Counted from the first letter of the stretch, positions 1 through 10,088 are shown. The stretch is DNA of 64,000 nt from Terfezia claveryi (GCA_015179025.1 WHUX01000164.1:57122-121121), one strand, 5' to 3'. Notes: generated by a model not told the origin, from the letters alone. Numbers and translations are program-made.

Positions 1-113
1 TTATATCGAGGGTTTCTTATTGTCCCAAGATAATTCTGGCGGGACCGGGGCACTGTTTCTTATATCGAGGGGTTTCTTATATCGGGGGTTTCTTATAACG
101 CGATTTCACTGTA
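1..113. repeat. pogo-like MITE fragment, right end
   Basis: The segment is built from repeated 'GTTTCTTATA' blocks and ends in a sequence reading inward as TACAGTGAAATCGCGTTATA, the terminal inverted repeat type of pogo/Tc1-mariner elements, with a TA target dinucleotide at 112-113. The left end lies outside the window. Related pieces occur at 33869, 35562, 36593, 37456 and 45196. Confidence 0.6.
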
Positions 114-247
114 GGTAGCGCCGACAGGACCTTCGATTTCCCATATATTTCGGATATCACTTCGAGGGATTTGATGTAATGTTCCACATCTTTCCCTTCG
201 AGTTCGCCAATAGCCTAGACTTTTAGCGAAACAATAATTTGAAATAA

Positions 248-536
248 TGAATAGAACGATTGGTCGAAATGAGCGAGAAGAGTAGAAAGAGAAGAGATGT
301 GATGATATAAATCTATGTCATACATACCAAAAAATGCAATCTATCAAGGCGTCCAAGGCCTCATTAAATACACGAACATTGACCTAGCTATAACAATAAC
401 GTGACAACATCCGCACATATCGACACATCCAATATATCCATACACGCCAGACATATCGTTCACCGCATTCGCATGAACACATCCTTCACATGAATGTCCG
501 CATATCCGTGCAGGCTAGCGGATTACCATTCCAACA
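248..536 (+). mobile_element. Decayed LTR-like sequence
   Basis: The last ~60 bases (GCTAGCGG followed by ATTCCAACA) match the end of the solo LTR at 44085-44404, and both carry runs of short 'CATATCC' words. The left limit is a guess at a TG dinucleotide, and I see no clear target duplication. No coding sequence. Confidence 0.35.
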
Positions 537-539
537 TAA

Positions 540-1228
540 TTATCAGTGCGGGCGAACATGAGAGTTAGCTCTGGAGGAAAAAGGTGGGACAAGAGATTCA
601 CCGGGTTTACCTTTTGCATGGGTTCCGTGGTGATGGGTTCCATGATGCGAGGGCTAAAAAACTCCTTGCCATTCATGTGGTTGCTCTTGCCAGCTGTTCG
701 CAGTGGCTGATAGCGGCGTTTTATTTAAGCACAACAATATACCGTATTAATTCTGCACACTGCGACATTACCAGCATACCATGACATTCTTGCTCTTACT
801 ATAATGTCAGCTGCATAAATAATGGCGGTATGATTTGGCTCAGTTTCACCCCTAAGTTCCACTCCATCTCGGAGTGCAATTGAAGCATTTTGAAGAGTAT
901 TTGCATACAATAAGTAGTAAATCTCGGTTGGCTTTTGAAGTAAGTCCCTAAAAATCCAATTGAAGTACATGGTGACTAAGAAGAACTACCTAGGTAAGGC
1001 AAAATTAAAGCAACCTCTGAGACCCAAACTTGAAGGCCCCAGCAGGTGATTTACCAGTGTGAGGTGAGGAATACCGAAAGTGGAAAGAAGAACTGAGGAA
1101 GGAGAACTGTATATAATGAGTGACGGTAGATTGACCCGGTTGAAAAGCCACCCTAAGTTACTCTCCAGTGACAATTCTACACACACCAGCAAATGAGTAT
1201 GAGGTACGCATTGACGCACTGTAATTTC
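540..1228. other. No recognisable gene
   Basis: Only short, unconvincing reading frames on either strand. I see no repeat structure or family signature. Confidence 0.4.
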
Positions 1229-1380
1229 TTGCTGGCAAAAGTCATGATGTGGTTTTGGAGCATGATGTATTTGATGTTATCGCACATGTTCATGATACTT
1301 TGCTGCATGCAGGAAAGAACAAGACGTACCGTATAGTACTATTAACGACTGGTACCATGGAATTACTCGCAGTGAGGTTT
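1229..1380 (+). pseudogene. Integrase zinc-binding (H2C2) domain fragment
   Basis: The plus strand can be read as a ~50-residue piece containing 'DVFDVIAHVHD' and, shortly after, 'HAGKNKTYR'. This resembles the His-rich N-terminal zinc-binding segment that precedes the catalytic core of transposon and retroelement integrases. It has no start and no catalytic core. It may be a shard of an element related to element A (26730, 34925), whose Cys-rich tail type is associated with integrases in other organisms. Identification is from motif shape only. Confidence 0.35.
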
Positions 1381-1448
1381 GAGCTTTTGTAATGTATAAA
1401 ATATAAAAGACTCGGTTTCCATCAATTTGCCTTCATACATTACCTAGA

Positions 1449-1690
1449 GTGCACATATATGCCATTCCAAAACGGCCCTGCAAATTCCGCAATGGACCAG
1501 AACATATATATAGCTTGTGTATTTCCCACTTTACTGTGGATGGGATCGATGCAGATCACAACAGTTCTATACAAAGCTAAGCTATCCGTCTCTTCATTGT
1601 GCACTCAGTCACTTCCCATTATTCATATCCTCCTTCATTGGGCTCATGGCTCTCACGGCTCTCACGGCTCATCTATTCTCATACCCCCCA
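1449..1690 (+). mobile_element. Copia-family LTR fragment
   Basis: Shares word order with the Copia LTR at 61193-61486: a TATATATAGCT box, a 'TTCCCAC..TTACTG' stretch, 'ACAAAGCTA', and then 'GGCTCTCACGGCTC' followed by 'CATTCTC'-like words. It is diverged, and neither end is preserved. Confidence 0.45.
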
Positions 1691-1810
1691 CAGAAAATTT
1701 CTCAATGTCTTTCAGTTATTGTCCATGCTCCGCTATTGTGTAACTGTATTTCGTATCCAGCAACAAATTGATCCCACTAGTGGTGGTAGTCGGTATTCCG
1801 TGATGTTTTA

Positions 1811-2644
1811 TTAATCCATAACATAGAATGGGATGCGGAATAAGCCATAGCTATTCAGGTGGGACGTTCCCGACAGACCAAACATTTTGGATCTGAACTC
1901 CGTGGTAGTTTCAACTACCAATCCGGCCCATTCACTCTCGATAGGCAGATTTTCAACCCGTACAATATGTGGCGAAATCTGACACCCTGTCTCAAACATG
2001 GCACATATACAAGTGCTGTCTCCATTTGGTACATCGTCCCACACCAGGTATGGAATACGAAGGAACCGTATCCCACTTACTGCATTATTAAGTCCTGTTT
2101 CCTCCCTGACCCTACTTTCCCAGTACCACTCAGGTTTATTGTGTGAGATTGATTTTCCCATGGTTGCCCGGGGTTTGTAAAAACATACTTCACAGAAGTA
2201 GTTATGTCTGATGTGTTGCACAAGTGTACATGTGTGCACATTACGTGGTTCCTGCAGCCTTGTAGATATCTCCCCCCTTGATGTTGGTGTGTTTCCACCA
2301 AGAAGAGCGAAGGAGAGATTCATACGAGACAACATCTCACCGGGTAGCTCTTGTTCCATTGTGTCCTCTCTGCAGTGCTCGCACACAAGTGTATTGCAGA
2401 GAATACAGGGCTGCAGGTCCTTGGTACAACTGGGGAATGGTTTTTGTAGCCTGCCAACAGTGGTGGTAAGCGTGAAGTGAAGAACACGACATGTTCGGGC
2501 GAGGTTGACGATTTCACACCGATGACCAGTCGAGAGGATAGATTCTAGGATGGGGTAGATGCCCAACATATGCAGTAGCATTCCTGGGCTGCGAGCAGTG
2601 GGCATTGGTGCTTCATGGTGGATACCGTCTAATGTAATGGACAT
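1811..2644 (-). CDS. F-box-like, Cys-rich protein (paralogue 1)
   Basis: Intact 277-residue frame with an ATG start. Residues ~23-62 look like an F-box: 'PILESIL', then 'EIVNLARTCRVLH'. A Cys cluster follows, C80-x2-C83-x4-C88-x2-C91, and later 'CEVC' at 151-154; together these could bind zinc. The C-terminus carries 'VRVENLPIESEWAGL' and ends in 'IPFYVMD'. All of these features recur in the genes at 8752 and 25840. F-box proteins usually tether substrates to SCF ubiquitin ligases, but no substrate-binding repeat is visible. It stands alone with no operon-like partner. Its 5' flank differs from those of the two paralogues because a GAAGTTCTGG repeat has expanded there. Protein-coding status is likely; function is inferred. 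Confidence 0.7.
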   Translation of the reverse strand: MSITLDGIHHEAPMPTARSPGMLLHMLGIYPILESILSTGHRCEIVNLARTCRVLHFTLTTTVGRLQKPFPSCTKDLQPCILCNTLVCEHCREDTMEQELPGEMLSRMNLSFALLGGNTPTSRGEISTRLQEPRNVHTCTLVQHIRHNYFCEVCFYKPRATMGKSISHNKPEWYWESRVREETGLNNAVSGIRFLRIPYLVWDDVPNGDSTCICAMFETGCQISPHIVRVENLPIESEWAGLVVETTTEFRSKMFGLSGTSHLNSYGLFRIPFYVMD

Positions 2645-2664
2645 GGTGTACGAATAAGGTTGGA

Positions 2665-2895
2665 CCGTTGGAGTTTTTGCTCGAAGAAGTTCTGGTTTTG
2701 TTGCTCGAGGAATGTTGCCCGATGGTTTGTTCCTGTAGGAAGTTCTGGTTTTGTGGGTCTAGGAAGTTCTGGTATGGTGTTTATTCAGGAAGTTCTGGTT
2801 TTGTTTGTTTCTGGAGTTTTGTTGCTGTAGGAACTTCTGGTTTTCTTGCCCGGGGAAGTTCTGGTTCGTTACTCGACGAAGTTCTGGTTCTGTGG
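2665..2895. repeat. GAAGTTCTGG tandem repeat upstream of F-box-like gene
   Basis: Seven to eight irregular copies of a 25-40 bp unit centred on GAAGTTCTGGTTTTG lie just upstream of the minus-strand gene ending at 2644. The paralogues at 9579 and 26553 have only one or two such words in the same place, so the repeat expanded at this locus. Confidence 0.6.
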
Positions 2896-3071
2896 AGGCT
2901 GAGTCCAGTCTAGTTGAGTCCAGGTTGCAAGTGCCACAGCCTAGTCTGGTTGACACGCCGACGACTTAGCATCAATATTTGCTTAGCGACGGTGACGATT
3001 GACATGTACTCTTTTTTTTCTTAAAAAATGCTTGTACCCCTGGGGAGGGGCTAGTGCAAGCCAGACTACGC

Positions 3072-3115
3072 GGTCCCGTTCTGCGAGGGGTAGTGCAACC
3101 AGACTAGGTCCCGTT
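3072..3115 (+). mobile_element. Ultra-short insertion (26 bp) with perfect 9-bp target duplication
   Basis: GGTCCCGTT at 3072-3080 is repeated exactly at 3107-3115. The 26 bases between begin CTGCGAGGGG and end GTGCAACCAGACTA, a variant of the unit at 6088 and 10098. A more decayed copy lies immediately upstream at about 3045-3069. Confidence 0.6.
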
Positions 3116-3170
3116 ATGGGGCCCATGAGGATCCTCGTGATCTCGTTGGCTCCCCGGCATGTCAATGGAC

Positions 3171-3844
3171 TAAGAACAATCAAGATAGGCTAAAATCAAC
3201 CCGGAAATCTAATTTTTACATTCCTAACGCGCACCCAGACTTACGCTGAACCCTCTAGAATCCGAACCTTTAATGCCTCCTACGTACACCCCTCTATTAC
3301 CGCCACCACGACTACCTCTTGAGATCTCTTACATCCCCCAGTATGACCACCCCTCGTAGCCATAGGCTGCCTATAGGTCTACTTTATAAAAATCTATTAG
3401 TATAGACTATTGCTGCTCACGATACATGAAATTACATCACAGGGCGCAGAAAGCTTTCGACTAAGCCTATATTCATTCTAAGAGCAATTGTGATATGGTT
3501 GCAGAGGTATTTGAGGCTTATAGGTTGCAAATTGAGATATAAAGAGGCCGGAATTCGATACCTCGAGAGCAAATTTATAACGGTTTTGGAAAGCAATGAT
3601 ATTCTTCAGAGTTTGCAGTGACGTAATCTCACAAATAGTAAGCAGTATACTGATGGATTTCATAGAGTAGACCCATAGGGAGCTAGGGGTGGTCATAGTG
3701 GGCAGTGTAAGAGGGGTGGTCATCATACAGAGGTGGCCGAAGTAGGTATTGAGGGTTCGAGTTCAAGAGGGTTCAGCTCAGCGTAAGTCTGGGTGTTTGA
3801 TTCAGATTATCTGATGTGTTTTTAGCCTACCTTCATTGTTCTTA
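3171..3844. mobile_element. Fold-back MITE, 674 bp
   Basis: TAAGAACAATCAAGATAGGC at the left end is matched in inverted form at 3820-3844. The arms continue inward (about 3185-3375 and 3690-3832) with shared words such as CACCCAGACTTACGCTGA and AACCCTC. No coding potential. A clear target duplication is not visible. Confidence 0.6.
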
Positions 3845-3960
3845 CTATATTGACATTGTGCATATAGCCGGGGAACCTATATTGATCGTCACGTAGGCAA
3901 CCGGGTTAGTGATATTTCACACGGGTTTATATCAGCGACCGTAGTTTTTCTTCTCAGCGC

Positions 3961-5140
3961 ATTTTTTTTATTTTTTATTAAATACTCATTACTCCGAATC
4001 GGTCCCAGTAAGGGGACAATGAGGAGCCACCCGGAAACCCGGGGAAAAGGCGGTTACCGGCGCGCAAAATAACTCTCAAGTGCCAAAAAGGCAAAAGCAA
4101 AAAGGCAAGAATCAGTCGTAGGGTCTGATCGAGAGTATTAAACAGGCTACCAAAGAGGCTTGACTGAACCTCGACCCAAAGCACTGACATAAAAAACCTC
4201 TCGCGAGTAGAAAGATACCAGAAAGATATTCAGAACATCTCGAGGTAAGAGGGAAAATTCATATGCCGGAGGCGCTGGTAGGAAAGTTAAACAAATCAAA
4301 GTGGGAAACCCACCATGAATTCCTCAGACAATTGACCAAAAATACTCGCAGGTGAAAAATCTCATTCAAATTCTCGAATTCGTTCCCTTGGAAATGGTCA
4401 ACTCTTCCAATCGTATTCCGTGGTAGGGAAGAAACTCTTCACCGCCCTTGCTGGATGTCGATTTCGAGCGATGACGCCATCTTTCCACCCCTTCTTCCTT
4501 CTTGTAGCAGCCACCGAACACCTACAATTTGTTAGAATGAATGCAGTACATTCCGTTCATTCCGCCTATGCCTTGCTATACCATATGCATATAGCATGCT
4601 TCCTGCTTAGCCAGCGGCTTACACTCATATGGCGTGCTTCATACCTTGCTCGCACTCATATCGTGGCATCGCCTAGCTATACGGCTTGCAACGGACATGT
4701 GCTTCTCCTTCTCTTTCTCCTTTAGATGTACGCTCATAGATGTATATATATCTCGTTCATATTCCTACTTGTTTGAGATAACTAAGATATCACTTCACAC
4801 AATACAATACATGCACTCACTGTGTATACGAACATCTTCTTCTCTTCATATTCCTCTCTCTAGTGACCAACTTGCTCTATTCGCACATTCCTTCATTGGA
4901 CAGTTGGATCTCTCCGCTTGCCTGTTGCTATTCCTATTCCTATAACAATTTGGCCCTCTTGTTGTCCTCTTCGATCCAGCGGCGCATTATACCGGGCTTG
5001 TACTTAGTTGGTGCAGCTTGCAGGGACTACTTCTCGTGCTCGCATCGATGTCGGATGAGCTTTCGGGGGTGCCGCCGCCGCAGTTTCTTGTGGCTTGGGA
5101 GGGCTGGTTCCGGGGTGTAGGTACTGCTGCTCCTTTGCCT
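3961..5140 (-). mobile_element. ORF1-only LINE remnant (LINE-B family), interrupted by a solo LTR
   Basis: On the minus strand this begins with an ORF1-type segment (4948-5140 and 4260-4529: 'PTKY' type words, a Pro/Ala-rich stretch). It continues straight into the LINE-B 3' tail, which runs through 'GGGTTTCCGGGTGGCTCCTC' to '...GGACCGATTCGGAGTAATGAG' and an A-rich end. No reverse transcriptase lies between. The same ORF1-to-tail junction ('CCTACCAGCGC') occurs near 32398 (plus), and its start near 24150 (minus). Confidence 0.6.
4530..4947 (+). mobile_element. Solo LTR (Copia type, TGTTA...TAACA)
   Basis: 418 bp beginning TGTTAGAATG and ending CCTATAACA, with a TATATATAT box. It splits a LINE-B ORF1 repeat: the uninterrupted sequence CACAATTTTGGCCCTCTT is visible at 24354-24371, and a further intact copy lies near 32150 on the other strand. 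No internal region remains, as expected from recombination between two LTRs. A partial LTR of the same family lies at 26843-27035. Confidence 0.7.
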
Positions 5141-5156
5141 TTCTGGATCTTCAACT

Positions 5157-5460
5157 CGCCCATATATGCAATATCAGAGAGATTGTGCCAACCAGACTAT
5201 ATCCACCCCACCCGTGTTCACCTGAATTTGCCCCTTCCTTAGTTGGATGTCCAACCCGCCATATTTGCAATATTCGCCTCTTCCCCAGCTGGATATACAG
5301 CCTGCGATATACAGTACCCCGGCGAAAGTAGTTGCGACCCCCCTACAAAAATAAATACTTTCGCCAAGGTATTATATGCAAAATTCACCCCGTCCCTAGC
5401 TACCGCCATATATACAATATCAGCCCGTTCCCGAGCTTGACGTAGCCATATTGCCACTTT
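5157..5460. repeat. Decayed 45-bp tandem repeats (fold-back element family)
   Basis: Degenerate units of the 'CCAGCTGGATAT..GCCTGC..ATA' repeat that forms the arms of the fold-back structure at 39216-44800. An ultra-short insertion core (TGTGCCAACCAGACTA) sits at about 5184-5199 without a convincing target duplication. Confidence 0.45.
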
Positions 5461-5974
5461 ATTTTTTCCTTATCCACCAAACCCCGTGTATACCCTGAAC
5501 TCACCAATACGTAAGTCTTGTTTTCCTTATTCTACGTTTTGATTTCCTTCCTTCACAGTGTAGTCAGCTACACGCCTATTTCCAAATGGACATACGCGGG
5601 GAGGGAAAAAAATATTTACGTGTACGTACACTTGTAGAAAGAATAGGAGTAAATACCAAAGTGAGGGGGGAATGGGGCAGCGCGAAACAGCCGTACCTCC
5701 ATGTATATATCCTCCGGTTTTGCTACTTATGACTATACCCACTGCTATTCCCGATGAGATCCAGACTGCGTTTCTCACATGGGTGCAGTCCAACCAGAAT
5801 CGCAACCTTTGCGAATGATCGGCATGGCGAGTACCTCGTCTTTTTATCCTTCCCGAATAGAAAATTATGTTCAACTCTCCAGGGTAAGGGGGCATAACAA
5901 CGGTGGTCAAATTGGAATAATTTATCAGTCATAAATCTTTAATAAGTACAAGCTCAATGATCAGGCTGGTTTTG

Positions 5975-6231
5975 TTTAATTTTTCTTTTTCTTGCATTAG
6001 ATATTTGGTCGTTTATTTTATTTTTTATTATTTGCCTGTCACACTCTATGATTTTTCCGTGGGTATTATTGGTTTGTTTGGCGGTGTTCTCTACGAGAGG
6101 CTTGTGCCAACCAGACTATGGCGGTTTGATAATTTCGCTTCTCTTTTGGAATTGTTTATTTGTTGGTGCGGTCATTGTTTTGTATGCAACGTCTATTGTA
6201 CATTTCGTGAGACTGGTGCATGCTTAACATC
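5975..6231 (+). repeat. Decayed outer-arm segment of the fold-back element family
   Basis: AT-rich sequence matching 44470-44700 and, inverted, 39330-39545: 'ATTATTGGTTTGTTT', 'TTGTTTATTTGTTGGTGC', 'CATTGTTTTGTATGCAAC', 'CATTTCGTGAGACTG'. It is a third, isolated copy of the outer arm and carries the insertion at 6088-6118. Confidence 0.6.
6079..6127 (+). mobile_element. Ultra-short insertion (31 bp) with 9-bp target duplication
   Basis: TGGCGGTGT at 6079-6087 and TGGCGGTTT at 6119-6127 (8 of 9 identical) flank 31 bases that begin TCTCTACGAGAGG, a small hairpin, and end CTTGTGCCAACCAGACTA. The two homologous arm copies (about 39440-39470 and 44530-44560) have a single target-like word and no insert. 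Confidence 0.7.
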
Positions 6232-6724
6232 CCCGCAGGTTATCTTTCTTCAAGACTTGGAATTCAAATCAGGTGCAAATGGGTCAATCTTCTAACCAAG
6301 GTCATCCCATGTTGAAAAATATTGTCCAATAGAAATTGCCTTTCAATAGAAATTGCCTTATTAACATAAAGTAAAGTCTTTGAGAAGGTCATATGGGTTG
6401 GAAATGCGGAGGGTAGGTATAGAGTTCAGCAATAGTTCAAAATGGGTGAAAGTAAGTGTAGAGTGAACAGGGAAGGTGTAGAGCTAAGTTACAGGTTGGA
6501 AATGAAAACAGGAGGTAACGCAATGTAAAAGAGAAAACTCAACACATTATGATAAAAGGAAGACTGGAAGAGGGGAAATAAAATCAAATAAACCAAAAAC
6601 AACGTAGAATTAAGAGAGAAGGTAAAAGGTCAAGGAGCAATTCCAAGTTTGAGTAAGAGGTCAAACGAGTTTCTGAGGCAAAGGAAGCTAGGTGAGGGAA
6701 GGGGAGCCAGAAAGATTATGGGAG
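6232..6724. other. No gene; purine-rich AT-leaning spacer
   Basis: G/A-rich low-complexity sequence ('GGGAAGG', 'GAGAAAAC') with no reading frame of note. It grades into the minisatellite at 6725. Confidence 0.4.
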
Positions 6725-7810
6725 AGGGAACCTGAGCCGGGAGAGCCAACCTGAGCGAACCTGAGCCGTAAGCGCCTCTCTAAGCGAATCTGGACCGAGA
6801 GAGCATGTGTGAGCGCACATGTGAGCCCAACAGAGCGAACCAGAGCCAACAGAGCCTATGTGAGCGCCTATAGGTAACTAACCAGAGCGAACTTGGACCC
6901 GGAGAGCGGATGTGAGCTCCTGTGTGAGCCAACCTGAGGGAAACTGAATTGTAACCGCCAACATGAACCGGAAGTGACTATATAAGTGTCAATGTGGGCC
7001 TATGTGACCGTGAGCATCTCTGTGAGCCACCCTGAGCCAACCTGAGCTTGGGGAGCCTATGTGATTACCTATATACTGTGCGCGAACCTAAGCAGACCTG
7101 GACCTGGAACCTTAGCTGGAGAGCCCTAAGTGGGCGCATATGTGAGTCGAGCTGAGCGAAGATGAAGAGGAGAGTCCATATAAGCGTACCTATGTGAGCC
7201 ACCCTGAGCCAACCTGAGCTGTGAGCGCGTATGTGAGCGTACCTGGATTGGGAGAGTCGTTGTGAGCGCCTGTACCTATGAGCCGACGTGATCGAACCTA
7301 GACCAGGAGAGCCATTGTGGGTGCCGCAGTGCGCGAGCCTGCATCGGGAGAGTCGTTGTGAGCGCCTAGATGAGCCAACCTGAGTGAACCTGAACCGGGA
7401 GAGCCTATGTGAGCGCCTACGTGAGCCACCCTGAGCCACCCTGAGCTGTGGGCGCCTATGTGAGTGAACCTAGACCGGGAGCCTATGTGAGAGCCTATGT
7501 GAGCGAAGGTGAAGCGAACCTCAGCCGTGAGCGCCGATATGAGCGAACTTGAACTGGGAGTGCCTAGCGAACCTGTGCGCGAACCTGGATTGGGAGAGTC
7601 GTTGTGAGCGCCTGTACCTATGAGCCAACGTGAGCGAACCTAGACCAGGAGAGCCAATGTGAGTGCCTATGTGCGCGAGCCTGGATCGGGAGAGTCGCTG
7701 TGAGCGCCTATCTGAGCCAACCTGAGGGAACCGGCGCCGTGAGCGCCTCTGTGAACGAAGCTGAGTCGTGAGCACCTATTTGAGCGAACCTGAGCCGTGA
7801 GAACCAATTC
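6725..7810. repeat. GAGCC/GAGCG minisatellite, about 1.1 kb
   Basis: Highly irregular tandem array built from the words 'GAGCGCCTATGTGAGC', 'CAACCTGAGC' and 'GAACCTGGACCGGGAGAG'. Unit spacing varies (roughly 20-60 bp). A higher-order duplication is visible around 7240-7330 and 7580-7680. The minus-strand Ser/Arg-rich reading frames here are by-products of the repeat. Confidence 0.75.
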
Positions 7811-7845
7811 TCAACGAGACGCTTGCGCCAACCAGACTAAGCTAA
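7811..7845 (+). mobile_element. Ultra-short insertion copy at minisatellite edge
   Basis: A full 31-bp form (starts TCTCAACGAGACG, ends GCGCCAACCAGACTA) lies exactly where the minisatellite stops. The flanking 9-mers do not match, so a target duplication is not shown here. Confidence 0.4.
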
Positions 7846-7988
7846 GAGAGCCCAATAACCTGAGCCAGCGAGGCAGAATAGATATCCCACGACCGAGCTA
7901 CCTAGCTATGGAGCGGGACCAGCTTTCCAAAGACCTTCGTACGCGAGGTGATGGAGATATCTTTACGGGAACGAATCAATTTGTTTTA

Positions 7989-8644
7989 TTTAAGCTTGTA
8001 CATTTTTTTTTTTTTTTTAAATACTTAGTACTCCTATGCAGCCCGTTAGGGGGGGGGAGCCACACGGAAACCCGGTGGATTCAAGGGGAAGGCAAGTTAA
8101 TCTGCCGACCCCACGCGAAATGTAACTAAATACAAGAACTGGGAAGAGGTCCCATGCTGTCATTAACGGACTGGCCGATGATCCGTAGACCTGACTGAAC
8201 CTCACCCCGAGAATGACGAACTGAACTAAATAAAAGAAAAATTAATATATGAACTGGAACTGAAATGATGACTGAACTGGGGCAAAGGGGACTCGTAAAT
8301 ATTCGTATCACTTTCTCCCTCCTGACGGTCGTCCTTCCAAGCGAAGGGAATTCGTAAATGAAAATGTACTGATGAATGCGGAACTGAAATTGAACTATAT
8401 GAGCTCCTTATATATAATCCCGAAAAAGGCCTCCGTGGCCTCGTAGCTCTCTTCTCCTTCCTTTCTCCAATCCTCCTTATCGAGCTCTACCCAGCTGCGT
8501 CTTGTCCCTAGTAGGGCTCTCCGGTGTTGGTCGAAACGTGGGCAGGTGAAGACGATGTGTTCTCCTGTCTGATTGGGATATCCGCACGCGCACTCTGCTG
8601 AGGCTGCTTTGCCGATGTGATAGAGCCAGCTTTAAGCTTGTACA
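7989..8644 (-). mobile_element. 5'-truncated LINE-B insertion with 14-bp target duplication
   Basis: TTTAAGCTTGTACA occurs at 7989-8002 and again at 8631-8644. Between them (8003-8630, minus) is the 3' part of a LINE: the C-terminal coding end (8395-8630), a ~390-bp untranslated region, the tail 'GGGCTGCATAGGAGTACTAAG', and a poly(A) read as T on the plus strand. This is the classic outcome of target-primed reverse transcription with 5' truncation. Confidence 0.85.
8395..8630 (-). pseudogene. LINE-B ORF2 C-terminal fragment
   Basis: Uninterrupted in-frame remnant of ~78 residues with no start. It contains a Cys/His cluster of the type 'CACGYPNQTGEHIVFTC', typical of the C-terminus of RNase H-bearing LINE polyproteins, then a Trp/Glu-rich end ('EEDWRKEGEE'-like) and a stop at 8395-8397. 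A diverged homologue is read at 15620-15805. Confidence 0.7.
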
Positions 8645-8751
8645 GAAAAGCCAAACCCGGCAGAAGAAACCAAGTGCGCAAAATAAGACAAGTTAATCCA
8701 ACCATGCTGTGATTCGGAGAAGAGGAGCAAAAAAAAAAAAAAAAAAAATAA
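8645..8751. other. A-rich spacer between LINE insertion and gene
   Basis: Contains a ~20-nt A run at 8729-8748, just 3' of the stop of the minus-strand gene at 8752. Confidence 0.4.
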
Positions 8752-9579
8752 CTAAGCATCCATCATATAGAATGGAATAAAAGTTCCGATATACCTATCC
8801 CCACGGTCTGCGTGGGCTGAGTTGCGAGGTAGAATGAGTGCAGATCTGAATTCCCGGGAGAGCTCATGATCTATATGTACCACCGCTGCCCACTCACTCT
8901 CGATGGGCAGGTTTTCCACTCTCACAAGATGAGGTGAAGCCTCACACCTCACAAGATAAGGTGAAGCCTCACACTCTAAGTCAAACATATCACATGCACA
9001 GGCCGTGTCTATGCTCGGTACCTCCCACCACGTTATTGTTGACATGTAGCTGAGCCGCTCGAGATATCCTGGGAGAGATACTGAGATTCTCCAGTCAGGT
9101 TGGAGATATTTACCGATGAGTTCCTCAGGTTCGGAGGAGTAACATGGTCCACAAAGATAGAAATCTTTAATGCGGTGGGAGATCGTCTGCCCAGCCATTA
9201 CCCATCGCTCGCTGCCAATTAGCTCCGGTGATATTCTTGGCTCATTTCTACCAAGGAGAGCGTATTTGAATCTCTGTCTTTTCATCGTTTCTCTGGGTGT
9301 CTCTAGTCGTCTTGAAACCCGGTGGCAATCCTGGCACAAGGGTATGTTGCACAGAAAGCACGGTTTCCGGCCCCAGATACAACTGGGGAATGCATTGGGT
9401 AGCCTGCCGACAGTGGTGGTGAATGTCAAGTGAAGGGTGTGGCAAGTTCGTGCCAGATTGACTATATCTTGCCGATGACTGCATGAGAGCAGAGATTCTA
9501 GCACTGGGTAGGCGTTGAAGATACGCAGCAGCAACTCTGCGCTACGAGTGGTGGGCTTTTGGGATTCATGTTGGTTCAT
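8752..9579 (-). CDS. F-box-like, Cys-rich protein (paralogue 2)
   Basis: Intact 275-residue frame. An F-box-like helix set ('ELLLRIFNAYPVLESLL', 'DIVNLARTCHTLH') occupies residues ~13-55. The Cys cluster is C74-x2-C77-x4-C82-x2-C85, with a later pair C143-x2-C146. The C-terminal signature 'VRVENLPIESEWA' ends in 'FYMMDA'. A 27-bp tandem duplication (8921-8947 and 8948-8974) repeats nine residues just before that signature and is absent from the paralogues. The start is the ATG at 9579; relative to paralogue 3 one base is lost upstream, which removes the earlier ATG that gene uses. The upstream region, with a TATA box, is conserved with the gene at 25840. Likely a real host gene; the ubiquitin-ligase adaptor role is inferred from the F-box alone. 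Confidence 0.75.
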   Translation of the reverse strand: MNQHESQKPTTRSAELLLRIFNAYPVLESLLSCSHRQDIVNLARTCHTLHLTFTTTVGRLPNAFPSCIWGRKPCFLCNIPLCQDCHRVSRRLETPRETMKRQRFKYALLGRNEPRISPELIGSERWVMAGQTISHRIKDFYLCGPCYSSEPEELIGKYLQPDWRISVSLPGYLERLSYMSTITWWEVPSIDTACACDMFDLECEASPYLVRCEASPHLVRVENLPIESEWAAVVHIDHELSREFRSALILPRNSAHADRGDRYIGTFIPFYMMDA

Positions 9580-9775
9580 TGTAAGGGAATGGCCTGGGAC
9601 TCGAGGAATTTGTGAGTTTTGTTGATATAATGAGATGTATGTTCGGTTGGGTTTTTCCTCGTGGATGTTCTAGTTTTGTTGTAGAGTGGGATATTCAGGT
9701 GTTTGTAGTTGATGCTCAGTGACTCTAAGGATGTTTTATACTCAGTCAGAGGGGCCAAGCGCTTCTACACCTTAA
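9580..9775 (-). promoter_or_regulatory. Putative core promoter of F-box-like paralogue 2
   Basis: Minus strand carries TATAAAA (9734-9740) about 155 bases before the start. 'GACTGAGTATAAAA' and downstream 'TTCTAGTTTTG' words are conserved at 26554-26720 ahead of paralogue 3, while the flanking DNA has diverged. Confidence 0.45.
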
Positions 9776-9794
9776 AACTGCCTTTAGTCTCAAG

Positions 9795-9945
9795 ACAAGA
9801 CTGCTAGGTAGTCTGGTTGGCACCTAGGTTGTTCTGCCTTGAAGTTACTAATCTGCCTTTCTCTCACCATACCTAATCGAGGTGACACGGCTCACCTATA
9901 TAGTCTGGTTGGCACAAGCCTACGAACGGCAACCAGACTAGGCTA
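9795..9945. repeat. Cluster of ultra-short insertion cores in both orientations
   Basis: TAGTCTGGTTGGCACC at ~9809, TAGTCTGGTTGGCACAAGCC at 9901, and CAACCAGACTA at 9930-9940. The last two form a 40-bp unit with 11-bp inverted ends (TAGTCTGGTTG...CAACCAGACTA). No clear target duplication. Confidence 0.45.
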
Positions 9946-10088
9946 GAACTGCATGCTGACTGCAGTGAATGGAATGGGTGGGCGCTTAGCATTATTGAAT
10001 AAGGGCAGCCAAAGACACACGTAGGGGAGGCCTTGGTGTGTGACCGTGGTGATCGAACCACTTACTCTTTCTCTCTTCCAGGAACGTC

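Noticed and set aside
7065..7775. Arg/Ser-rich minus-strand frames
   Set aside because: By-products of the GAGCC minisatellite.
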